48,652 nt of DNA from Fidelibacterota bacterium (GTDB lineage Bacteria; Fidelibacterota; Marinisomatia; Marinisomatales; UBA1611), in the NCBI GenBank assembly GCA_028101095.1, contig JAOHKG010000006.1:1-48652 (forward strand). The letters are read 5' to 3'. A program made the position numbers and the translations under genes. The notes below the pieces were generated by a model. It did not search any database. It was not told where the DNA came from and saw only the letters and a list, made by a program, of their open reading frames with translations. Shown one piece after another: positions 17,751 through 26,150 of the stretch; the stretch's first letter is position 1, and every line of letters begins with the position of its first letter.

Positions 17751-20700
17751 TATCTAAATCAGTTTTTGTTAATGAATTAAAATAGCGTTTAATCATTCCT
17801 TGATATTGTTTTGAATAACCAGCCTTAATAGCATTATTTAGCGCTTTTAAGGTCAAATCTTCTCGTTGCCCTTTTTCAATGGGGAGTCCACTCGGTCCAT
17901 CAAAGATATTTCCGCTATTTGCAGAAAAGGATTTCCTTTCTTCTTTTTCTCCTCGCTGTGTCATTGATGTTTTACTATCGAGCATTCTAGTTAAAATTTT
18001 CTGTTGTCTTTTATGAGTTTGTTTTTTAAAGTCATTTTTTTCTAAATCATCAATTACTTTATCCATTTCTTGAGCGATTCCATCAAGATCACCTAATTTA
18101 TTTCCGCCAGAGGCATCCATCTCTTTCATTAACTGCTCTAAGGATTTTTTAACGGATTTCTGCCCAGATAACATTTCTTGCAACATCTGTTGTTTTGCGG
18201 CAGCAGCCATCTGGCCTAAAGTTAATTGATCCGATTTATTGTTTAAGCCTTGTTGCTTACCAGCCATTTCTTCCATCATTTTTAAAAGTTGCTCATAACC
18301 ACTTGCAGACCCAGACTTTTGCATATCTTGCATGTTATTATATAGCTCTATTGCTATTTGGTTCAGTCCTTCCATTGCTATCATCTGATTATTTTTAGCT
18401 TCGGGAATATTCCGATCAGCAAGTTTTGTTTTTGCTAAATCCATACTAGAACTAGCTTTCCCTATTCCTCTTCCAATAGCTGGAGTTATAGCAAAAGTTT
18501 CTTTTGATAAGTTTATCATTTTACTTGTTACAGACCTTAATTGATCTTGGATTAATTGTTGTTGAGAAGCAAAAAATTTAATTCTTGGAGAGCGACTAGT
18601 AATATTTTTCAAGGCATTATTTAAATATTCTTCTTTAGCTGACAAGTACAGAATATCTTGAATTATTTCTTCAAATTTTTCTGTCATTTCATTGAGTGAT
18701 TGATTTTGAAATTTTTCTTGTGCAGATGTGATTTTTTCAATCATTTTTTTCATATTTTCAATTGATTTCTGACTGCTGGCTTGAGCTGAATTTAATTTTC
18801 GGTTTGAAATATTATTTTCAGTTTCTTCAAGTGATTGGTTAATACTTTCAACAAGTTCGCTTTCAGATAGCTCTAATAAATCTTCAGAAACTTTTTCGTT
18901 TGATGGTTTAATTAAATCAGCTGTTTCTTCAAGAAGCGATTGAATATTTTCAAACTCATTTAATATCCCTTGCTCTTCAATTGCTAACCTCTGATTATTG
19001 TAATTTGTATTTTCATTTTGAACTAGCTCTTCATCTAAGGACTCTTGTTGCTTTGTCAGCTTTTCCATTCGGTTTCTAAGTTCGTCAAATTTTTGTTCCA
19101 TTTGAATTTGTTTAAAAATTTCAAGGTACCTTTCAAGCTCCTTTTCAATTTGGTCCATATTCTTTGTTAATTCACTAAGTGATTCTTCAATAGAATCCAT
19201 ATCCATATTATCCAATGCTTCTTCTAATTCTGAAATATTTTTTAACATATCTTTTGGAACAATGTCATTTATTAAGTTAGACAGTTCTTCAAATTTATTG
19301 AGTAAATCTGACGAAAAAAGTTTATGTTTATCTGCTTGCTCTTTCATCGCATCTATTGCCCTAGATAGGTCTTCCAATTTTTTTATTTCATTTTTTGCTT
19401 CTTCTATAGAGTTTTTAACCGATTTCTGTTGCTCCCAATCGAGTTCTTCAGTTTTTAACGCTTTCATTTCAAGAAGTTCAAACTGATCTTTTAGTTTCTC
19501 CATCTCTTCAACTTCTTTAGAAAGACTTTCTATAAAGTCATTTTCAGCAATTTCTGCTTTTTCATACAGACTTTCTAGAGAAGGAACTTTTGCGATGAAA
19601 GTTGAAGAAATAGTTTTTTTAGGACCAGAAATGACATCATTATCTGTTAGTTCAATATGAAAATGTATTTCATCATCAGGCATTAGAAAGAGGTCTCCAA
19701 GGTCCCAAAGGTATGAGATGTTTTGTGCAATAGAATCTTTTTCAATCCCAGGAATAGCCATCATTGATACATATGGGTCTAATTTTAAAATAGAGGGTTT
19801 TATAATTTCATATGTAATCTGAAGATTTGTAAACCCATAATCATCTTGAATATTTAGTTGGAGTGGAATACTTTGATCATCTCCAAGTTCAATAAAAGAT
19901 GGTGGTTGTAAAACTACTAATGTTGGCATGAAATCAGGTATTAATTCGATACTATATATTATAGGGTCTTTATTTGTTATGCCTCTAGCATCTACAAGGT
20001 TAACAGAAAAAGTAGTTTGTTCTTGAACAATGTGATATCCCGAAGCAGCTTTGTAGTTCGATTCTAAAATGGATTCCTTTTCGTCCAACAAGAGATATGC
20101 TTTTTTAAGGTTTCTGTTTGCTTTGATTTCCATTTGGATACGAGATCCTTTTAATCCTTGGATTACTGCATTGTTTCCTTCCTGAATTAAAGCTGGTAAC
20201 TTTGAATATTTTGGAGGTATCAATGTAATTTTAAATTTTTCTAATGTAGGACGATCGGTAACAAAAATAGTATCAAGTTCTGATGCTACTTTTTCCCATG
20301 ATTGCCAAAAATATTTTGCTTTAACTTCGGCTTGGTAAGAATAATCCTGATACAATTCAGGTAATAAAAAAGAATAAACGCCCTCTTCATTTAAAACGCT
20401 ATTAAATGATAATTTAAGTGAATCTCTTTTTTTTGTCGCAATTTGAATTGGTATTAAATTCAATTTTACAGTATCAGGGATTAATAGACTCGATGAAATT
20501 TCAATGTTTACTTTTTCTCCTCCTAAAATATGTATATCATTTGTTTTACTAGAAAGAGTAAATGGTTTTGGAGCTAAGAAATTAGTTAATGGGTGTTTCC
20601 ATCTAAAAAATGACTCAGCGGATTGGTTATAGTTGAGAGAGAAGAATGAAATCATTACTACCCAAAGAACCAAAATAGATTTTTTAAGATAATTATATTT

Positions 20701-21147
20701 TTCTGTTTGATTACTTATGTGAGTCTTTGAATTCTTGATTTTTGATAAAATTGTTTCTGTGAAAGCTTTAGCTAAATCGTTCGATTCATTCTTATTTAAT
20801 CCGGATTCTAATTGTAATGCATTAAGCACTGTATCGGGCTTTTTTGGGAATGTCAGACTTCCAAGATCTTTTGCAATAGTTTCTAGTTTATATCGTTTTA
20901 TTTTATTTTTTTTCCCTCTAATTGTCTCCGCAATCGCAAACGTTAAAAAAGATATCAAAAACAATAAAAATATTATTAAGCATAAAGTCTTTGTATTTAC
21001 AGAAAAATAAAATATTGATTCCAGTATGAGAGAAAGAAAAAATAAAAGCGAGGTGAAAAAGGTAAGCCATTGGAAAAGAGTGATGAGCCTTTTTTTGATT
21101 AAAAAAGTCTGAGCATCATTGATCTTTTTTTTAATCTTCATTTTCAC
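17740..21147 (-). CDS. DUF4175-type membrane protein with long periplasmic coiled coil
   Basis: The protein has 1135 residues. The N-terminus has two TM helices (about 22-48 and 53-73) and a third near 154-172. Beta-rich, Ig-like segments (about 190-520) follow, with 'ILGGEKVNIEISSSLLIPDTVKL' and 'IPLQLNIQDDYGFTNLQITYEI' typical of DUF4175. A very long Glu/Lys/Leu coiled coil spans about 525-1000, followed by a Gln/Met/Gly-rich end. The family occurs in Bacteroidota, Gemmatimonadota and relatives, usually near DUF4159, MoxR and DUF58 genes. No MoxR or DUF58 gene is present here. It overlaps DUF4159 by 4 bp (ATGA) and the TPR gene by 11 bp. The predicted role is a structural part of an inner-membrane-anchored envelope complex; the biochemical role is unknown. 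Confidence 0.78.
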   Translation of the reverse strand: MKMKIKKKINDAQTFLIKKRLITLFQWLTFFTSLLFFLSLILESIFYFSVNTKTLCLIIFLLFLISFLTFAIAETIRGKKNKIKRYKLETIAKDLGSLTFPKKPDTVLNALQLESGLNKNESNDLAKAFTETILSKIKNSKTHISNQTEKYNYLKKSILVLWVVMISFFSLNYNQSAESFFRWKHPLTNFLAPKPFTLSSKTNDIHILGGEKVNIEISSSLLIPDTVKLNLIPIQIATKKRDSLKLSFNSVLNEEGVYSFLLPELYQDYSYQAEVKAKYFWQSWEKVASELDTIFVTDRPTLEKFKITLIPPKYSKLPALIQEGNNAVIQGLKGSRIQMEIKANRNLKKAYLLLDEKESILESNYKAASGYHIVQEQTTFSVNLVDARGITNKDPIIYSIELIPDFMPTLVVLQPPSFIELGDDQSIPLQLNIQDDYGFTNLQITYEIIKPSILKLDPYVSMMAIPGIEKDSIAQNISYLWDLGDLFLMPDDEIHFHIELTDNDVISGPKKTISSTFIAKVPSLESLYEKAEIAENDFIESLSKEVEEMEKLKDQFELLEMKALKTEELDWEQQKSVKNSIEEAKNEIKKLEDLSRAIDAMKEQADKHKLFSSDLLNKFEELSNLINDIVPKDMLKNISELEEALDNMDMDSIEESLSELTKNMDQIEKELERYLEIFKQIQMEQKFDELRNRMEKLTKQQESLDEELVQNENTNYNNQRLAIEEQGILNEFENIQSLLEETADLIKPSNEKVSEDLLELSESELVESINQSLEETENNISNRKLNSAQASSQKSIENMKKMIEKITSAQEKFQNQSLNEMTEKFEEIIQDILYLSAKEEYLNNALKNITSRSPRIKFFASQQQLIQDQLRSVTSKMINLSKETFAITPAIGRGIGKASSSMDLAKTKLADRNIPEAKNNQMIAMEGLNQIAIELYNNMQDMQKSGSASGYEQLLKMMEEMAGKQQGLNNKSDQLTLGQMAAAAKQQMLQEMLSGQKSVKKSLEQLMKEMDASGGNKLGDLDGIAQEMDKVIDDLEKNDFKKQTHKRQQKILTRMLDSKTSMTQRGEKEERKSFSANSGNIFDGPSGLPIEKGQREDLTLKALNNAIKAGYSKQYQGMIKRYFNSLTKTDLDNEN

Positions 21148-21797
21148 TGTATAAGGGAAAAATAAATAATATTTACACCCATTTTTAATGCAGATTCTCT
21201 CAGCGTTAGAGGGTCATTATGCACACTTGCATCCTCCCAACCATCTCCTAAATCAGATTCATATGTGTACAAAACTAAAATTTTTTCACCTTCAAACAAC
21301 GCAAGTGCTTGAGGGGGTTTCTTATCGTGCTCATGTATTTTAGGAAGTCCATTTTCAAATTTATAATATGAATTAAAAATTGCATGGTCTTTTGGCAATT
21401 GTACGAAATCTTTATTTGGAAAGACTTTTTTTATTTCTCTTCTAAAAGACTCATCCATACCATAATTATCATCTGCATGTAAAAAAGAACCACTCATTAG
21501 AGCTGACCTTAGTGAGATTACTTCATCATCACTTAGCTTAATGTTTCCATGCCCAGTCATGTACAGAAATGGATGTTGTGAAATATTATCATCTGTTAGC
21601 TTTATTTGAAATTCCTTTCGGTGGGCTGAAACAGGAGTGTTCGCTGTTAAATAATCTAAGAGATTTGGTATGCTACTTGGGTCACTGTACCAATCTCCTC
21701 CTCCATTATAGTGTATCCTTGCAATAGAAAATGTCTGAGATTTTGATATATTTAGGCAGCAAGCTAGTGTAATTAAAAATATTATTTTATTGTACAT
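21144..21797 (-). CDS. DUF4159 domain secreted protein
   Basis: A longer frame starts at 21824, but the ATG at 21797 gives a clean signal peptide (MYNKIIFLITLACCLNISKSQ), so I prefer it (217 residues). The mature part matches DUF4159: ARIHYNGGGDWYSDPSSIPNLLDYL, FLYMTGHGNIKLSDDEV, GSFLHADDNYGMDESFRREI, and the end WEDASVHNDPLTLRESALKMGVNII. DUF4159 is generally placed in the glutaminase I-like fold clan, but here the nucleophile position reads Ala-Asp rather than Cys, which argues for binding rather than catalysis. It is the first gene of the four-gene minus-strand operon and overlaps DUF4175 by 4 bp. Confidence 0.82.
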   Translation of the reverse strand: MYNKIIFLITLACCLNISKSQTFSIARIHYNGGGDWYSDPSSIPNLLDYLTANTPVSAHRKEFQIKLTDDNISQHPFLYMTGHGNIKLSDDEVISLRSALMSGSFLHADDNYGMDESFRREIKKVFPNKDFVQLPKDHAIFNSYYKFENGLPKIHEHDKKPPQALALFEGEKILVLYTYESDLGDGWEDASVHNDPLTLRESALKMGVNIIYFSLIQ

Positions 21798-21912
21798 ATA
21801 ATTATAATGTAAGAATCGATTCAATTGTTCCTTAAAATGGAAAGTAAAAGTTAGCTAGTTTTTAAGTCTCTTCTTGTAAAAATCCATGAAATATTACAAT
21901 TTTAAGACCAAG

Positions 21913-23769
21913 ATGAATAAAACAAAAAATATCATAATTATCATAATGGTGGCCTTTACCTCTTATTATAGTGCACAAGAAATTAATAAAGATGATAAAA
22001 AAAAGTATTTTTTTGGTTTATTAAAATTTGACAATAAGTCTCCTTATGAAGATGGTTTTTGGATAAATAAATGGTTTTATTCTCGAGAATTTGCTGCACC
22101 GATAAATTTTATGCCAATTGAGATAAGGTACGGGGTTGGAGCGACGGGTAAATCAAAAGGGAGTGTTTATAGCTTTAATCCTGATTCATTCAAAGATGAT
22201 CCTGGGAAAATTCGATATGACTCGGATGTCACGGCAATTAGTCAAGAGACAAAAAATATTTGGGGCTCATCTTTAGAAATTGACGTTGGACTTTTGAATA
22301 TTCCTTATTATTTGGTTGGGACAAGCTGGTTAAATGTTATGACGGGTGTAACCTACAGAACAAGCACTCTTTTCTCACCAGCAAAAGTTCCTCATGGAGA
22401 TTGGACCAATACTAATCCAAGTTGGAGTGATACAGCTTTCTTCTCACCAAAAGTAACAGAATATTTGGCCACAACTCATTTTCAATATCAACCCTTCAAT
22501 AATTGGTATTTAAATTTTCGATATTCTTATGGATTGGCTTCTGCATTATTTTACACTCTCGATAAAGAAGAGTGGGACGATAATTTATCAGGTTCAGGAA
22601 CTTCTTCAGCTGGTTCATTGGGGATACGTTTTATTCTTGACCCCGGAAAAAAAAGTAGATTCTCAGTAGGGCTTGATTTTCGCTATTCATACTCTAAAAT
22701 CCATACAATTAATGACCCTTTAGACAAAACCCCAATAAATAGGTTTGACTTGTCTAATTATGGTCTTTATTTGACACTTTCTTCATTTTATGGAGGTAAA
22801 AAAACAAGTGGAGATAAAGCAAAAACATACTATTATAGAAAAGATTATGTTGAGTCTCTTAATATCTTTAAAGGTTTCCTGTCTGATTATCCAACACATG
22901 CAAATCGGCATAGAGCTTTAGAGTATATCGTAGACTGTGAATATAAAATTCCCTATCAAATTTTAGAACAGGGCATTCTCTTGGAGAAAAAAGGTAAGAC
23001 TCAGAATGCGCTTGTGAAGTATCAATTTGCACTTTCTAAAGTAAAAACTGACACTGTCATAGTACCTATTCTTAATAAAAGGATTAATCAAATAGCTCTT
23101 TTATGGATGATCGAGGCGGAAAAAAAATTAAGAGATGGCAATTATATTCAAGCTTATAATTTAGTAAAGCATGTTGCGGAATTTAGTATTGAAGGACAAA
23201 AAGAATTAAGAAGGTTCAAGTCTTGGGTATTGCTCGGCGAGGGGAAGAAGTATCAAGAATTTGGTTTTATTGGTAAGGCGATGGGGAAGTATGCAGAAGG
23301 ATTAGAATTAAATCGAGATTTGATATTTGAAGTTAATGCCCTGCAATATAGAGCAGGTATTCAAATGGCAAAGCTTGCACAAGAGGCGGACGAGTTTGAT
23401 GAGGTTCAGCTAGCTATTTATTCTTTAGAGTTTGCAAGAGAATTATCTGGTGGAATTGGTAATAAAAATGAAGAATTGCTTATCCAATTAAAAGAAAAGA
23501 TTAAATCTCTTGATGAATATAATTCTAGATTAATTATCAATAAGAAAATGGAAAGTGCTCGTTCAATTATACAAAAAGGCAAAGAAGAAAAATTAAAAGT
23601 TGGACAAACAATCCCTCAGGTTCAGAACCTTTTAGGGGAGCCGCACGAAAAAATTATTAGTAGAAATGGTCAAAATTTTAAAGAACAGTTATGGATCTAT
23701 TTCATGAATGAGAAATCATTACATTTAACATTTATAGACTTCATTCTTTTTAGAATTGAACAACTTTAA
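21913..23769 (+). CDS. Outer-membrane protein: beta-barrel-like part, TPR part and BamE-like C-terminal domain
   Basis: The frame opens at 21886, but the ATG at 21913 begins a clear signal sequence (MNKTKNIIIIIMVAFTSYYSAQ), so I choose it (618 residues). About residues 30-300 have alternating aromatic beta strands (e.g. 'NWYLNFRYSYGLASALFYTL', 'FSVGLDFRYSYSKIHTI') as in an outer-membrane barrel. Residues about 305-550 are helical TPR-like. The last 60 residues (KVGQTIPQVQNLLGEPHEK ... LHLTFIDFILFRIEQL) resemble the SmpA/OmlA (BamE) domain, with its 'G.....V...LG.P' signature. This combination is unusual. It stands at the head of the operon leading to rsmA. Cargo or partner is unknown. Confidence 0.65.
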   Translation: MNKTKNIIIIIMVAFTSYYSAQEINKDDKKKYFFGLLKFDNKSPYEDGFWINKWFYSREFAAPINFMPIEIRYGVGATGKSKGSVYSFNPDSFKDDPGKIRYDSDVTAISQETKNIWGSSLEIDVGLLNIPYYLVGTSWLNVMTGVTYRTSTLFSPAKVPHGDWTNTNPSWSDTAFFSPKVTEYLATTHFQYQPFNNWYLNFRYSYGLASALFYTLDKEEWDDNLSGSGTSSAGSLGIRFILDPGKKSRFSVGLDFRYSYSKIHTINDPLDKTPINRFDLSNYGLYLTLSSFYGGKKTSGDKAKTYYYRKDYVESLNIFKGFLSDYPTHANRHRALEYIVDCEYKIPYQILEQGILLEKKGKTQNALVKYQFALSKVKTDTVIVPILNKRINQIALLWMIEAEKKLRDGNYIQAYNLVKHVAEFSIEGQKELRRFKSWVLLGEGKKYQEFGFIGKAMGKYAEGLELNRDLIFEVNALQYRAGIQMAKLAQEADEFDEVQLAIYSLEFARELSGGIGNKNEELLIQLKEKIKSLDEYNSRLIINKKMESARSIIQKGKEEKLKVGQTIPQVQNLLGEPHEKIISRNGQNFKEQLWIYFMNEKSLHLTFIDFILFRIEQL

Positions 23770-23826
23770 TCATTTTTGGTCAAAACTTTACTGTCTAGAA
23801 GCTTAAAAACCGGTATTTTCTTAGAA

Positions 23827-25023
23827 ATGAAAGATTCAATTAAATTTGTTTTTACTCTATTATTTTTTCAGCTTTTATTTTCACAATCAGATAAACGTGA
23901 TTATAGTGAAGAATTAAGATATCAAAATGATGCAATTAATTCTCTGAAAACTGAAATAAAGCAACTACGTTCAAAAATTAAAACCGCTGAATCGAGGGAG
24001 AGGTCTGCCTCAAGTAGAATATCGTCCATTGATGAAGAAATATCTCTTACCGCAAAATTAATAAAATCATTGAAAAATGAGGAAGAAAAGACTCGCAAGA
24101 AAATTTTTCAACTAAAAAATGAAATTTTAACAAATGAACGTAAGCTGGAATCGCTAAGACTCAGATACAAAGAAAGAGTTGTTAGCTCTTATCTCAAAGG
24201 TCGTTTAACTGATTTAGAAAGGGTTTTCTCATCGACAACATGGAGACAAGCGATGTATAGAACTCAATATCTTAAGGTTATATCAGATATTGAAAGAAAA
24301 ACAACAAAAAGAATTGAAAGGCTTCTTATTGAAATAAGTAAGCAAAAATTAGAATTAGAAGCAGCATTACGAGATAACTTGATTCTTAAGCGTGATAAAG
24401 AAAAAGAGATGAGCTCATATAGAAACATGCGGATTAATAGAGAGAAAGAATTAAATCGTATTAGAACTGATAAAAAAGCATTATCCAGCTATATTAATGA
24501 AAAAGAAGCTGGTGTTGGTCAGTTAGAAAATATAATTAAACAAGTCTTAGAAGATAAAGCTAGATATGAGCGTGAGGCGCGAATACGTCAGCAACAAGAA
24601 GCATTAAAAACAAAAAGCTTTAAATCTTTAGCAGGGCAATTACCCTGGCCTGCCTCTGGTAGAATTATTGCTAAATTTGGTAGACAGTGGAATTCTAAGT
24701 TGAAAACTACAACTGAAAATCCTGGAATTGATATTAAAGGACAACCTGGTTCTGCTATACGTACAGTTTTAGGTGGAGTCGTCACCACAATAACCTATAT
24801 AAGAGGATATGGTACCACAATTATTATCGATCACGGCGGAGGGTTTTATACTGTTTATAGCCATGTAACTAATATACAGGCAACAGTAGACAGTGAAGTT
24901 AGAAATGGAGATGTTATAGCTTATATGGGCGATTCAGGCTCAATTAACGGATCAAAGTTACATTTTGAGATTTGGGGTAAAGGGCAAAAGTTAGATCCTG
25001 AAAAATGGCTAAGGAAAAAATAG
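23827..25023 (+). CDS. EnvC-like coiled-coil protein with degenerate LytM (M23) domain
   Basis: The frame opens at a TTG at 23776, but the ATG at 23827 starts a signal peptide (MKDSIKFVFTLLFFQLLFSQ), giving 398 residues. Residues about 30-260 are coiled coil, as in EnvC and NlpD-type amidase activators. The last 125 residues are a LytM domain (NPGIDIKGQPGS ... YSHV ... GDSGSINGSKLHFEIWGKG). Catalytic LytM enzymes use HxGxD and HLHFE: here the first His is Asn (NPGID) and the first His of the HxH pair is Lys (KLHFE), while the Asp and last His remain. I infer an activator of a cell-wall amidase rather than a peptidase. It lies 57 bp after the BamE-like gene and 11 bp before holB. Confidence 0.85.
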   Translation: MKDSIKFVFTLLFFQLLFSQSDKRDYSEELRYQNDAINSLKTEIKQLRSKIKTAESRERSASSRISSIDEEISLTAKLIKSLKNEEEKTRKKIFQLKNEILTNERKLESLRLRYKERVVSSYLKGRLTDLERVFSSTTWRQAMYRTQYLKVISDIERKTTKRIERLLIEISKQKLELEAALRDNLILKRDKEKEMSSYRNMRINREKELNRIRTDKKALSSYINEKEAGVGQLENIIKQVLEDKARYEREARIRQQQEALKTKSFKSLAGQLPWPASGRIIAKFGRQWNSKLKTTTENPGIDIKGQPGSAIRTVLGGVVTTITYIRGYGTTIIIDHGGGFYTVYSHVTNIQATVDSEVRNGDVIAYMGDSGSINGSKLHFEIWGKGQKLDPEKWLRKK

Positions 25024-25034
25024 AGACACCTTAA

Positions 25035-26150
25035 ATGAGAGGCTTCCAAGATAAGGTATGGGATCGATTATATAGATCGCACACATTAAAAAATGTCCCA
25101 AATGCATATATATTTTCGGGCCCTGCTGGATCAGGAAAAGAAAGCCTTGCCATCCAGTTCTCAAAAATTCTTAATTGTCAAAACCCTAATAAGTTTGGAT
25201 GTGATAATTGTTCTTCGTGTTTAAGAATACTACAATTGCAGCATGAAAATTTAAAATTAATATTTCCCCTCCCTGCTCCAGCAAATAACAGTAGCTCTCC
25301 AGGAAATTTAATTGATAGTAAAAATATAGAATTAGTGACAAAGCTGGTTGCTGAAAAATCTAAAGATTCCTTCTTTAAAATCAAAGTTCCAGGATCGAAT
25401 AGAATATTAATTAATTCAATAAGGGATTTGAGAAAGAGTATCTACCTTAAGTCGGATAATTTGGGAAGAAGGATAATCTTAATATTTGACGCTCATCTTT
25501 TATCCATGGGACAAGGAGAAGCTGCAAATGCTCTTCTGAAGTTGTTAGAAGAGCCACCTAAAAGAACTTCTTTTATCTTAGTAACAGATCAGATAAATCT
25601 TGTTCTGAGCACTATAACCTCAAGATGTCAAAGTATAAGCTTTCCAAGATTAGATGATGAATTTATCTTTGAATGGTTTTCCTCCAAAATATCTAACATC
25701 GATGAAGTCAATTTTTTTGTAGGTTTAAGCGATGGAAATATTCACATGGCAAAAAAATTAATTTTATTTCAAAAGCAAGAATTAGTAGACTTGATAAATG
25801 ATTTAATCAAGGTTCTATTGAGTAAAAATTCGTCTATGTGGAGAAAATTTGTTCAGACCTATTCAAAGTTATCAAAAGACGATCTTGGTATGTTTTTATT
25901 TCACTTAACTCTATTGAAAATATGGTTTCAAAGCACTAACCGCCTTGTTATTAACATTAGTCACCATTTGCATAAGACTCAACTGAAAAGTGGAATGGAA
26001 CGTTTCGCTAACTTATATAAAAATGTTGATTATCTAGGTATTGTCTCTGAAGTTGAAGAGTTAAAAAATGCATTAACTCAAAATTTGTTCATGCCACTAT
26101 CTTTGACAACTTTTTTATTAAAAATTCAAAGAAAAATAAATATAAAATGA
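25035..26150 (+). CDS. holB: DNA polymerase III delta' subunit (clamp-loader AAA+ ATPase)
   Basis: The protein has 371 residues. Clamp-loader signatures are present: P-loop SGPAGSGKES (about 28-37), a four-cysteine zinc module C-x7-C-x2-C-x2-C (about 48-62), LLKLLEEPPKRTSFILVT, and the SRC motif TITSRCQSISFP. This fits the delta'/DnaX family; absence of a long tau-type C-terminal tail and the size favour delta' over DnaX. Unlike E. coli delta', the P-loop is intact. Delta' works with delta and DnaX to load the beta sliding clamp. Its stop overlaps metG as ATGA, and the EnvC-like gene ends 11 bp upstream. No Shine-Dalgarno is visible. Confidence 0.9.
   Translation: MRGFQDKVWDRLYRSHTLKNVPNAYIFSGPAGSGKESLAIQFSKILNCQNPNKFGCDNCSSCLRILQLQHENLKLIFPLPAPANNSSSPGNLIDSKNIELVTKLVAEKSKDSFFKIKVPGSNRILINSIRDLRKSIYLKSDNLGRRIILIFDAHLLSMGQGEAANALLKLLEEPPKRTSFILVTDQINLVLSTITSRCQSISFPRLDDEFIFEWFSSKISNIDEVNFFVGLSDGNIHMAKKLILFQKQELVDLINDLIKVLLSKNSSMWRKFVQTYSKLSKDDLGMFLFHLTLLKIWFQSTNRLVINISHHLHKTQLKSGMERFANLYKNVDYLGIVSEVEELKNALTQNLFMPLSLTTFLLKIQRKINIK

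Noticed and set aside
23776-23826. TTG start for the EnvC-like gene
   Set aside because: The 17 residues it would add are not signal-like and would bury the signal peptide that starts at the ATG at 23827.
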